Source: Sipunculus nudus
Taxonomy: Eukaryota > Annelida > Sipuncula > Golfingiida > Sipunculidae
Assembly: GCA_026874595.1 (NCBI GenBank)
Contig: CM049311.1
Span: 69,731,453 to 69,795,452 of the forward strand
Direction: 5' to 3'
DNA: 64,000 bases
Positions 56,301-64,000 of this stretch are shown here, in pieces. Below the pieces are notes generated by a model. It had not been told where the DNA came from. It saw only the letters and a list, made by a program, of their open reading frames with translations, and searched no databases. Numbering within the stretch: position 1 is the first letter of the stretch; each line of letters opens with the position of its first letter. Made by a program: the position numbers and the translations under genes.

Positions 56301-57873
56301 AGCTAACATAAATAGTCTTGACGTCATAAGAGGTCAATGGAGCAGGAATGCAGAGGGAGCACATTTTGACCTATTATTTAATTAAGACTGAGCTGCTAAA
56401 TCTATAGTCTTTCCCAGTAACCATGTCTGCAGGTTTTTTCCAGGATAATTTTTCATACATCTGAAGCAGAATAAACATTTCGAGTCCAAAGATTGGAGAA
56501 GCAAAATTAAGTTTGTGCCTGTGAAAAAATAATGCCTTTCCTTGCACCGAATTTGTACAAGACAATTTGTACAGGTTACAGTGTTGTAAATAACTTTTTG
56601 ATGGCCGGAGAACTGCTCATGAAGGAGCAAGGCAAGCTGATGACATCAGTCAACTGAAGGTGACAGGCTTAAGACCATTGTGCTGTCACTTTTGTCTGAC
56701 AAACACCACATGCAAGCATAGACATGAAAAGTGTAGACCATTGAGGAATGCACTGTCGAGCTGTGCAGCATAAATAACTTAAGAGTCACAAAGTAAATAC
56801 ATTTAACATGATATATTACTACTGTACACAAAATTGGTGGAATATCTATCTGCATATTCTAATTTTGGCTACAAAGTTAGTACTATAGTCCATTCCAGCA
56901 CGCCTGTCCACCTGTTTTTTCGTGATTATTTTTTTGATAATCAAAGAACGTCCAAACTTTTTAATCTTAGGGCAGAAAGGGGAAAAAGCGTAATTAACTA
57001 TTTTAAAAGCATTTTATGAGTAACAAGGCTATTCTGTAGCGACATCGTGCCACTAATCTGTGAAATGGGCATATCAGGGATCAGTGATGACGTCATAATA
57101 GACGTGACGTACTAAAGAGGCGCCCATATTCATGGGACCAATAATCAAGAGCTGCCTACCCCTGTTTACAGCAAGACTTGTATTCTCTGCGTGCACGCAC
57201 TTCACTGTTACGTCACATTACTTTATATCCATATCCAAGGAGGATAAACAATGGCCACTTATTAGGCCATTTAGTGACGCCATGAACCACGGATATATAT
57301 GAGATATGTCATCCAGGCCGTAAAGTGAATAATATTTATATTTTGAGTAGGTAAGGTACCAAAAATTAAACTTTTGCCTCTTTATGTCATTGGTGCAAAT
57401 ATTATTTTGCAAGTTTGTCTTATGTAGAGATAATCGCGAAAAAAAACAGGTGGACAGGGGTGCTGGAACGGACTATATAGTAGTATATGATTTCCCAATC
57501 GACATTAATTATGTCCAGGTCCATCAGTATCACTAAGCATGGTTAGATAATAATAATTACTAAAAGTCAAGATTTCTTGATCAGTGCTTCTACCTGGATG
57601 ACACCCGCTACGTCAAATTTACCTGGATAATCATAAATAACTTGTTTTATCGCCCAGAAACTGCCGTAGGCAATGACGCTACCCCTTGCCAACGAAGGTT
57701 ACAAGAAACCACTGCCGTTTACGACAAAACTGGAGGAAGATTACTATCCTTCAAACCAGATTAATCACTTACTTGGATTTACCAACAGCACTGTCACCCA
57801 GACAAATAATTTTGACGTGGACAGACCCATCCTCGCCCTTTTGGTCGTAATCTGGCTCCACAGAATCCGCCAT
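40029..57873 (-). CDS. Rabl2: RABL2 ciliary Rab-like GTPase, complete gene (8 coding exons)
   Basis: Joining 57773-57873, 52010-52039, 51565-51644, 51122-51201, 49850-49961, 48959-49056, 44091-44174 and 40029-40130 on the minus strand gives 687 nt, or 228 residues plus stop. That is essentially the length of vertebrate RABL2. All junctions are GT/AG and all phases agree. Visible motifs are the P-loop GDSAVGKSK (residues 26-34), G3 WDTAGQERF (73-81), G4 NKID (131-134) and a G5-like SAS. The C-terminus is a Glu/Ser/Lys-rich tail without cysteine, so it is not prenylated, as is typical of RABL2. In vertebrates RABL2 is recruited by CEP19 to the ciliary base, binds the IFT-B subunits IFT74-IFT81 when GTP-bound, and promotes entry of IFT trains. 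Its introns are full of mobile elements. It is convergent with SHANK. Confidence 0.95.
40131..44090 (-). other. Rabl2: RABL2 intron 7
   Basis: Donor GTGGGT at 44090 and acceptor at 40131-40132. About 80% of the intron is a single Helitron-like element with a tandem core (40852-43986). Confidence 0.85.
40852..43986 (-). mobile_element. Helitron/Helentron-like element with about seventeen 180-bp repeats
   Basis: The ends match the short copy at 29264-29930. The minus-strand 3' end reads GTGTCGTTCCGACAC, AT, CTAG, T. TGCCCCCGCC is present as a subterminal inverted repeat near both ends (about 40875-40886 and 43973-43982). Between them lie about 17 units of about 180 bp (some shortened to about 160 bp) carrying GGTCAA(C/A)(C/T)GGGACGAAACGCGAAC, GATCTGTAACTGGTC, AGGCCAATATCTGCAGGC and TTTTTCATGAAATTTTCTA. 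The architecture resembles bivalve pearl/HINE elements. No protein is encoded; the frames here are repeat artefacts. Confidence 0.8.
44091..44174 (-). CDS. Rabl2: RABL2 exon 7
   Basis: An 84-bp phase-0 exon, 28 codons, reading CFRDAIKAAVAYKTNSTDF and MDEIMKELE (residues 168-195). It matches LFNDAIRLAVSYKQNSQDF and MDEIFQELE of human RABL2. The acceptor is TATTTCCAG and the donor is GTGGGT. It encodes the last helix of the G domain. Confidence 0.95.
44293..44731. mobile_element. Candidate MITE (about 440 bp)
   Basis: The left end (TTGTGGTTGGCTTCATATTC, GCAAGGCTAAAATTTTG) is the imperfect inverse of the right end (CGAAATTAAAACCCTTGCGA, ACAAAAAGGCAACCACAGTA). Inner segments with TTTCATTTTCA and CGCGA are also mirrored. 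No coding frame is seen. Confidence 0.5.
46993..47213 (-). pseudogene. Pogo/Tigger-type transposase fragment
   Basis: A minus-strand open frame of about 73 codons contains LISDSFDQLVMTVTLLKKRC then LLVWDQFRGHLTPAIKAAVK. The WDQFRGHLT segment matches the second catalytic Asp region of DDE_1 (Tigger/jerky/CENP-B type) transposases, usually written LLLxDxFRGH. The expected IPGG..LQPLD continuation is absent and the frame soon stops, so it is a truncated relic. A further decayed fragment (KRCLL followed by lost frame) lies near 46935-46960. Confidence 0.65.
48003..48555. repeat. Internal direct duplication of the pogo-like relic
   Basis: The sequence from GACCGTCATCACAAG(G/T)TGATC through TACGCCGCTG is nearly the same as 47161-47702, at a distance of about 845 bp. 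Differences are scattered substitutions and small indels (for example GTTTGTTTAACC against GTTTAACC), so the duplication is not very recent. Confidence 0.85.
48959..49056 (-). CDS. Rabl2: RABL2 exon 6
   Basis: A 98-bp exon encoding residues 135 (part) to 167: VDRDVTKKSFNFPKKHSMPF and YFVSASDGTNVVK. It matches INVTQKSFNFAKKFSLPLYF and VSAADGTNVVK of human RABL2. SAS is the G5 guanine-binding loop. Acceptor TTTTTCTGCAG; donor GTTTGT. Confidence 0.95.
49057..49849 (-). other. Rabl2: RABL2 intron 5
   Basis: Donor GTCAGT at 49849 and acceptor TCTGCAG ending at 49057. AT-rich; nothing recognised inside. Confidence 0.85.
49850..49961 (-). CDS. Rabl2: RABL2 exon 5
   Basis: A 112-bp exon encoding residues 98-134: VFDVTRKITYKNLPNWFKEL and REYRQEIPCLCAANKID. 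It matches VFDVQRKVTYRNLSTWYTEL and the NKID of human RABL2. NKID is the G4 motif that selects guanine. Acceptor CTATTTCAG; donor GTCAGT. Confidence 0.96.
49962..51121 (-). other. Rabl2: RABL2 intron 4
   Basis: Donor GTAAGG at 51121 and acceptor ending at 49962. It contains a 38-bp (TA)n tract (50296-50333). No other feature is recognised. Confidence 0.85.
50296..50333. repeat. (TA)n microsatellite
   Basis: Pure TA tract of about 38 bp in RABL2 intron 4. Confidence 0.95.
51122..51201 (-). CDS. Rabl2: RABL2 exon 4 (switch II)
   Basis: An 80-bp exon encoding FWDTAGQERFQSMHPSYYHQ and AHACIL (residues 72-97), with the first two bases completing Asp71. WDTAGQERF is the G3/switch II motif with the catalytic Gln78. 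The stretch is nearly identical to human RABL2. Acceptor TTGTGTTGTAG; donor GTAAGG. Confidence 0.97.
51202..51564 (-). other. Rabl2: RABL2 intron 3
   Basis: A 363-bp intron with donor GTGAGT and acceptor TTGTAG. Nothing else is recognised. Confidence 0.85.
51565..51644 (-). CDS. Rabl2: RABL2 exon 3 (switch I)
   Basis: An 80-bp exon encoding KPQQLSTYALTLFKYKTTIN and DQEVHV (residues 45-70). It matches QPQQLSTYALTLYKHTATVD of human RABL2. LSTYALTL is the RABL2 switch I/effector region and replaces the usual Rab TIGVDF. Acceptor TACTGTAG; donor GTGAGT. Confidence 0.96.
51645..52009 (-). other. Rabl2: RABL2 intron 2
   Basis: A 365-bp intron with donor GTATCC and acceptor ACTGTAG. Nothing else is recognised. 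Confidence 0.85.
52010..52039 (-). CDS. Rabl2: RABL2 exon 2 (30-nt microexon)
   Basis: Only 30 nt. The first base completes Lys34, nine codons encode LVERFLMDG, and the last two bases start Tyr44. Acceptor CTATTACAG; donor GTATCC. It matches KLMERFLMDGF of human RABL2 exactly in position, and both flanking exons require its phases. It encodes helix 1 after the P-loop, so skipping it would remove ten residues in frame. Confidence 0.93.
52235..54869. mobile_element. Candidate hAT-like element, about 2.6 kb
   Basis: The left end CAGGGTTGGCAAAATGCC and the right end GGCATTTACCTGCCAACCCTG are imperfect inverted repeats of the CAGGGTTGGCA type common in hAT transposons. The 8-bp flanks (TTCACAAC and TTCAGATG) agree at only five positions, so the target duplication is doubtful. 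No transposase frame is recognised inside. A perfect CCCAGTATACTGGG palindrome lies at 53776-53789. Confidence 0.38.
56114..56236. mobile_element. 123-bp hairpin MITE
   Basis: CATTTCATTTTGACTGACAGC on the left is matched by GCTGTCAGTCAAAACGTAATG on the right, reverse complementary at 19 of 21 positions. Inner sequence also pairs partly (CCAACTGGCC / GGGCTAGTCA). No coding potential is seen. Confidence 0.55.
56884..57477. mobile_element. 594-bp MITE
   Basis: TATAGTCCATTCCAGCACGC at the left and, as reverse complement, TATAGTCCGTTCCAGCACCC at the right start TIRs of about 45 bp that continue through CTGTCCACCTGTTTTTT. The interior holds a CRE-like TGACGTCA at 57088-57095. No coding potential is seen. 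Confidence 0.68.
57773..57873 (-). CDS. Rabl2: RABL2 exon 1 (start codon and P-loop)
   Basis: ATG is the complement of 57871-57873. The exon encodes MADSVEPDYDQKGEDGSVHV and KIICLGDSAVGKS and ends with two bases of Lys34 before donor GTAAGT. The start is chosen because the residues before KIICLGDSAVGKSK match the length and acidic character of the RABL2 N-terminus, and MA-acidic is the usual beginning. GDSAVGKS is the G1/P-loop, with Lys32 and Ser33 contacting phosphate and magnesium. Confidence 0.95.
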
Positions 57874-58293
57874 GTCTGTTCAAGTATTTCTTGCAATGCA
57901 CGATGGGAAGGCGGTTCGATGTAGCAGAAATTGTTTTCACTGAATATTGTGAGTTCCAGTTGGTTTTGCTTTTGTTTGTTTTGTTTGTTTGTTTTTTGTT
58001 TTTTTTGTTATCCACCACAAAGTATACAAATAAAATATACAACCAATAAATACAACCAAAAATAGATCGAACATTCAACTTAATGTATACATAGGTATAA
58101 GTGGAGAAAGGTTTAAGTGAATTACCAAGTAAAGGGCAATAAATTAATCACCTTCAAGTATGGATTAAGTAAACAAATTCCTCGTCTTCGAGATTAAGAA
58201 TACCGGAAAAATACTATTTAATTGACAGGCGTAAGATGTCGCTCAATATCTGGAACATTGTCCAAATGCAAAAAGTAATTAAGCAGAAATTGG

Positions 58294-58300
<7 letters not shown>
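57874..58300 (-). promoter_or_regulatory. Rabl2: RABL2 5' UTR and putative promoter region
   Basis: This is the sequence upstream of the RABL2 ATG. A GCAATGCACGATGGGAA stretch (57893-57909) lies 20 bp upstream and resembles the GCAATGCATTCTGGGAA core bound by ZNF143/THAP11 at many metazoan housekeeping and ciliary promoters, with mismatches in the middle. No TATA box at a sensible distance was noted. A TTTG(T)n pyrimidine-rich run lies at about 57965-58010. The transcription start is unknown. Confidence 0.35.
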
Positions 58301-58325
<25 letters not shown>

Positions 58326-58466
58326 CATCATCATTATCATTATTGTTTATAGTTGTTGTTATTATCTTTAAAATAAAAATTATAATTGTTGTTGTTATTA
58401 TTATTAATAATATTATAATTATTTCTTTATCGTTATTGTTATTATCATTATCATTATTTAATATGC

Positions 58467-58502
<36 letters not shown>
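58292..58502. repeat. ATT/TAA trinucleotide-rich microsatellite region
   Basis: (ATT)n runs at about 58292-58325, interrupted copies with GTT and ATC variants through 58460, then (AAT)n at about 58467-58502. It is a compound microsatellite whose two ends are of opposite strand sense. Confidence 0.9.
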
Positions 58503-59477
58503 TAATTGATAAATTAATTAAAGGGCCCTAATCAACTATTCGATCATTTATTATCTACAGGTAATATAATCCCTTGCAGCTTTTATAAAAAAAATAGGCA
58601 TGAGAACGTTAATATCACCGCACACAGGCTGCATGTTTTGTTTATATCAACGTATTTATTATATGTGGGGGCCCTCCAAAATGATCAAAACAAATTCAAC
58701 AAAGGCATCTGGCAGCAAGTCAGATAAGTCAGAGCTTTGATTGAAACTGGCGTTTGGCAACTAGTGACCTTTCTACCTCTGCATATATGCAACCTACCAC
58801 CTTAGATTACATGTTTTTCCCGTTTGTCAACATAGCTGTGTTTACAAACATGTTGTTGATAAACAAGTACATGTATAAACATAATTCACGGAGGCGTTAT
58901 AAGAATCATAATCAGAATTACCCTTAGATCATTTATATATACAAAGAGGAAGCAAGAATCACGTTAATTCTTTTTCAAAAGGTAGGTGAATGGGCCGCTT
59001 AAATTAATTAATGATCTTAAGAGTGTGAGCAACTGTAACACTGCTTCAATCATTGAGTACTGCATGTAGTACAAACCGGGTGAAGTCATACTAACTGAAC
59101 ATAATTAATTTATACTTTGTTACCAGTATGTAATTAATTCATGTTATTTGAATAAAAGCAAGCACCAGTTGTTATGTATACAGGCCTATTGTCTATCTTT
59201 CCGATTTTGCGTATTATATGCTAGCAGGACTATTAACCTGTTTCTCTATTGATGGGAAACAGTCTTGAAACACAATAAACACACCCGCCATGAGCTGGTC
59301 TGCATCCTGTTTTAGGAGCCACGAGGCTCACAAGGCTTACAGGTAGTACCAGTCGGAATCCTCCTGATATCATTCTGCGTATTTGGAGTAAGCTCCTCAG
59401 CTCCTCACCTTCAGAAAGACTTTCTTTGCCACGGACATCAGTAGCTGTATTTGCAGTAGCTCTATCAGTAGATTTTC
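58503..59477. other. Upstream flank of RABL2, no gene seen
   Basis: AT-rich DNA without a recognisable exon or repeat on either strand. Confidence 0.4.
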
Positions 59478-59823
59478 CTAGTCAACATTAGTACCAATCT
59501 TAGCGATCTTAGTGTTGAAAAAGTGTTTGAAACTCTGGGCTAGGACTGCGGCGTATTCGTGCTCATAAATATATATAGACTTGTATGTCTTACCATCAAT
59601 TTTAGACAGTGCATGGTCTCTTCCACGCCTATCTATCTTTCTGGGCAATATATTTCTCATGGAAAAATGATAATTACAGAACTGTTTTGCTAAAGTCCGT
59701 TCCACCAACCGTGTCGTTCTGTTTTTCTCGCGTTTTCTTCTGTACCTGGATTGCCAATGTTTATTTATAGAGGTACGGCGAAAGCCGAGAAAAGACCTAT
59801 TTTTTAGGTAGTTAGCGAAAATT
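59478..59823 (-). other. Unrecognised open frame, about 115 codons without a chosen start
   Basis: On the minus strand a frame is open from about 59823 to the stop at 59478, with a first ATG at 59708. Its composition is protein-like: a basic N-terminal part (QSRYRRKREKNRTTRLVERT) and then SKIDGKTYKSIYIYEHEYAA. I cannot assign a family. The left TIR of the candidate element at 59694-61121 lies within it, so it may be an exon, a transposon relic or chance. Confidence 0.2.
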
Positions 59824-61121
59824 TATTAAAATAACTTACATCATTACGCGGAGTTGTTATTTTCTTTATGTGAGAAGTGCATGGCATAACTCCGTGAAAC
59901 CTGCACTGGCTCCCTGTCACCTACTTAAAAATGAACTGGTCGAAAGATCCCATTTCAAAGTTAGGGTGACCCCTGACACTAATATTTAGTTTTAGCATAG
60001 GCGCATGAATTGCTAGTAGTGAAAATAAAGAGAAAGACGCTAGAAAAATGTCAGATTAGCAATAGTTATAAGGAAATTACCAAAAAAAGTAACAAATTTA
60101 ACCGAAATCTACACTTATATCAATTCAAGCACCTGTGATTTTATCCTGGCCCGCACGTTATGAATAAATTTAGGCAGAAATAAAATAATGTGTTCAGAAA
60201 TAACATTTTACATACCTTGGTGTGAGGACATAGTCACTGCATGTATGCGTCCCATTTGAAAAAAAGGAGGTGGGGTGGATGTAATGAATATATGTTTCTG
60301 CGATTACTATAATAAATTTAGAGTAAGCATTAATGTAAACATGGCCAGAAAAGGTAATGTTACAAATGACTGAGCAATTGTGTTTATGAACGAAAACCGA
60401 GTTCACTGAAATTAAAAATTCTAATCCGGAGCTTGAAATTTTGTATGTACTGCGTGCATGATCTCTGCTCATGCAGGGAGCCGCCTGTGGCACGTGATAC
60501 ATTGGAAATTGTTTTTTCCGCTGGTGGTGAAGGTGGGCGTGCATGGGAGATATATAGGGCACACATGCATGTTTCTGGCGTTTTGTTATTAATAACACAG
60601 CTTATAATCACTGATAAGGATAGTACCTTTCCATCAAAATTTAAAGGAATTTGTTGGGGGGGGGGGGGGGGGGGGGGTAACACTTTCGATTTGTGTTTTA
60701 TAAACACATTCAGTACAAACAGCGTTTTTTATGATGAAAATACGACACTTTATTAGCCGAGATTTCATAATATTATTATTGTTGATTGAAATTATAATGT
60801 AACTGGTTTTCTAAAACTTCTATGACTCTGAAACGACGAGCACCTATGACATCGCCAAACAGCGGGAACCTCCCTCATGCAAGATGGATCGCCGATTATG
60901 ACGTCATGCATATACGAGAATTTTCTAGTTAACCGGGCACAAAATGACGTGAACGTCTGCAGAGTTTAACAGGGTTTCGATTTTTGTTAGGGTAGGTGTC
61001 ATTTTTCGAGTCATAAAATTAGATCGCGTTCTAACTTAACTCAGTATAAAAAATCTTCTTTTTTTTTCTTATTCAAAATATTGGGAAAACTTATGGCGAC
61101 ACGTTTGGTGGAACGGAGTCT
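59694..61121. mobile_element. Candidate TIR element, about 1.4 kb
   Basis: AGTCCGTTCCACCAACCGTG at 59694 and, as reverse complement, ACTCCGTTCCACCAAACGTG at 61121 are inverted repeats of about 24 bp with few mismatches. The AGTCCGTTCCA start is shared with the MITE at 56884-57477. The interior includes a long G-run (about 60655-60677) and TGACGTCA at 60899-60906. No transposase is recognised. Confidence 0.5.
60655..60677. repeat. G homopolymer tract
   Basis: About 22 consecutive G. It underlies glycine/proline-rich spurious frames on both strands. Confidence 0.9.
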
Positions 61122-64000
61122 AAATAAATCATGACAAAACGTAATTTTAGGGAAATTTTATTATTTTATTTTTATAAGAAATGCAAATGGCGCTCGAATT
61201 CGGTAATATCTAATTGAAAAAAAAAATGATTGTTTTCACCTCCATCCCCGTGGGATGGTGGTGGTGGTATAAATGGCTAAAATTGACTCATTGTATCTGC
61301 GAAAACAGCCTTTCTTATATGTGACACACATACCGGTTTTCTAGTGGAAAAATTAAAAAAAAAATAATTGCCCTTAATCAAGACCAATGCACGCGGTGTG
61401 CACTGAAAATCAATAGGTTAACATGTTGTTCATGGAGGTTCAGTTGTAATATTGTAAACTTTTATCGCGGGAAAGAAATGCCTACAAATTCTTACCAAAC
61501 CATTTTGGTTATGTATTTACCATTCTGTTAATGTATTTTTAAATAATCTGTTCGTAATCTGAAAGACAAGCTATAAGAATGACCATTCAATATACTGTGC
61601 TTATACAATAAATACGGTTTGTTTTTCTGTAAAATCATGCATCTGATCCCAGATAAACTGTTCTGAAATTCACCCCAGGCTGATACGTAATCTTTCATGT
61701 TCACCTAATGTGGATTACAATACCCGCCAAGTTATTACGTGGTCTGTACAGGTTCGATGAGACTGAACCTTGTAAAAAAGAACAGCCTTTCACGAGAATC
61801 ATAAAAGCACGGACTTGTCCAATCACTCTGCTTTAAACCCATTGATCTGTTCATTGGCGCTGTTTGAAGTTCACTGATTAAGAAAGTTCATAGTGGCAGT
61901 ATTTTTACTTGGAGCGTATTACCTCCAAGATACATTGTATACCACTTGGTATTTATGACATCCTCATGGTTCAGCCTATAGCGTGGGTACGGAACTAAAG
62001 GGGCTGGAACCAGGTAAATATGGCTAAATTAGGTCAGAATCTGAAATCAGAATGTTGAAATACTGATACACAAGAACAGTTGACAATTTGCCTGAGACAC
62101 ACCCAAAGCCACTTGATAATATGTCCAATGCAAAAGAGCTAATAGGTTGAACATATATTGGTCAAGGTCAACCAAAAGGTCATCAGTCTGAGAGAGTAAT
62201 AAGCCGATGTCTTCCACTAAATTAATAATAAAATCCAATCAAAACCCTTGATGCTATCGTGTTAACAATAAATGTTGCCAAAAGTCTACTGTGAATTGAC
62301 CTAGAGAGCATGTTGTAAAGTCATCTCAGGCTCAAAAACACACAAACAGCCTTGATGATCAAAATACTTATAATTGTTTATTCGTCCATGATCCATTGAT
62401 ACATATATATGTATATAAATGAACAGTCAACGAGATTATATATTACCCCCCCCCCCTCCTTTGGGAGGGGTCCCTGGGAAATTCTCTGCACCCGTTGAAA
62501 GCGTCTGGTCAGTTTAGCGGCTTAATCGTAACCGCTCCTATCACCAAAACATTACCCCTACGGATACTTGACATATATAATCCATGTTACCAAACAGTAC
62601 ATGTCTATAGCAATCTTATCATTACACAGGACAAACAGACTCTCCCTGTGTCCACCTGCTATATTATATAAAGTGATTAAATTCGTAGACAGGCCTAGAG
62701 CTCAAATCAAACCCTTAAGTCAATAATTTTCGTCATATGCACTTTTTGACATTGTTCCTTGGGAATAAACCCAGCAGGTACCAAATCTATAATCGTATCT
62801 GTGTATTTGCATGAACAGACAACATAATTGAAGATATTGCTATCAAGGATACACATGTAGGTCTATAGTTTTATTGGTCGGTATAAAAGGGATTGCCGTT
62901 CCCAAAAAATACTTGAGCGTATGATATTCACGTAGAGGAGCGATGTTTCTGAAGTAAAATATGATTTTAATCTATAAGACTAAAAAAATACTGAGACAAA
63001 TTTATGACTTTCTAAAGATTTATAGAAATACTAACCAACAACTTCGGAAGACGAACCAATTATGCAAAATTATGCCATGGCTGCTTGGGTTGCCTTCTTG
63101 CATCAAGGCGGTCACCAAGGGATGACAGGCCATATATGTGTGGTTGGAAAACTCAAAAATATGCGGAATTTCACAGGATTTCTTTTTGTTTTGCTTTTGA
63201 GAAAAAAATAATAATATTTCAAATTTTCAATGAAATGACTATTTCTTTGCAAAATTAATCAGTTAATCAGATAATTTTATATAAAACCTACAGGGCTTAA
63301 TCTAAATTAGCTAAATAATATTGAAATAAGAGTAACAGCTTAATCATTTATTATGCGTTTAGCTGTCGCTTGAGTAAAAATAACATACCTTCTTTTTTTT
63401 ACATATATGTATAGATAGAACTGTAGACTTTAACATATTTTAACTTTTTTCTTGTGAATGTACTTGTTAAAAACATTAGTCAAATACCTTCTTTTTAAAC
63501 TGGATAGTCAGTTTAACCAGATTTTATAAACCTGCCCTGCCAACATAAAATGTTATCCTACAAACTCTAAAAATTCATTGATCAATATATTTAAATCAAA
63601 GGGTTTTCTTGCGCTGCTTTTAAAATAAATTATTACCTTACTTAATGGTCTCATAATCATGTACATGTTAAATAAAATGTTTTGCCAAGTTGAAATTTAA
63701 AAATGTTACAAAATACCAACAATTGCTCCGTACCAGATACTGAAGTCTAGGCAAATGGAAATCAAAATCCAACCAAACATTCAAGGCGTGTCAGACATAT
63801 TACATTAACTCTATAGGTAGTCATATTCACCCGAGAAACTCAAGGCAAAACTCTTGTGTATCTAGTCCATTAGTGTGTGCGCCAGAATAATATGCTTTGA
63901 ATTGTATTAAATAGATAAGTATAATAATATTTATTTGTAAAATTGTCTAAATTTGTGGAGTTATAAGTGTTTAACAAATGCGGTTTCTATAATTGGAATG
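61122..64000. other. Upstream flank, no gene recognised
   Basis: AT-rich DNA. A 54-codon frame beginning MQNYAMAAWVAFLHQGGHQG at 63061 (+) is the only stretch with some protein-like composition, but it is short and has no family match that I know. A C10 tract followed by TCCTTTGGGAGGGG (about 62447-62470) can form a small hairpin. Confidence 0.4.

Larger units (their letters stand above)
52040..57772 (-). other. Rabl2: RABL2 intron 1
   Basis: Donor GTAAGTG (57772 downward) and acceptor ending at 52040. It holds a candidate hAT element (52235-54869), a short hairpin MITE (56114-56236) and another MITE (56884-57477). A truncated Helitron-like terminus (GTGACCCATGGGCCATGAC) lies at about 52177-52205. 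The remaining AT-rich DNA shows no exon. Confidence 0.85.

Noticed and set aside
60433-60756. 107-codon ORFs on both strands around the G-run
   Set aside because: Both depend on a homopolymer of uncertain length and show no protein family resemblance.

Overview
The window is nuclear DNA from an animal. It holds intron-split genes with GT/AG junctions, AT-rich introns, microsatellites and a dense load of transposon relics. The repeats are Helitron-like elements with internal minisatellites, tRNA-derived SINEs, and sequences built around a GGTGGCGCCACC palindrome. They look like those of lophotrochozoan genomes, probably a mollusc such as a bivalve. That assignment is an inference from repeat style and protein divergence, not a proven identification.

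Two protein genes are supported. On the + strand, positions 2119-6426 carry the central and C-terminal part of a SHANK postsynaptic scaffold: a 99-bp exon, then a 2.65-kb proline-rich exon. The ankyrin, SH3 and PDZ exons must lie to the left of the window. On the - strand, positions 57873-40029 carry a complete RABL2 ciliary small-GTPase gene in eight coding exons. I joined them in phase to a 228-residue protein with all G-box motifs. The two genes are convergent (tail to tail), as SHANK3 and RABL2B are in human 22q13.33, so this is a candidate ancient microsynteny.

Layout: 1-6426 SHANK exons and introns with (TA)n tracts; 6427-10890 SHANK 3' flank; 10890-35600 a 25-kb nest of repeats. The nest includes a fold-back element with 0.7-kb inverted arms (14539-17678), a MITE with perfect 10-bp target-site duplications (13982-14520), a tandem array of tRNA-like elements (20742-21490), a TA-flanked TIR element (23774-25591), two Helitron-like elements with tandem cores (26994-29034, 29264-29930) and a 278-bp palindrome-centred tandem array (31985-33370). 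From 36424 to 38146 are two inverted MITE copies. RABL2 follows; its introns hold a 3.1-kb Helitron-like element with about seventeen 180-bp repeats (40852-43986), a pogo/Tigger-like relic (45628-48874), a possible hAT element (52235-54869) and smaller MITEs. From 57874 to 64000 is RABL2 5' flank with no recognised gene.

No rRNA, CRISPR array or intact transposase was found. SHANK acts in synaptic scaffolding and RABL2 in intraflagellar transport. They are not known to work in one pathway; their linkage is positional.
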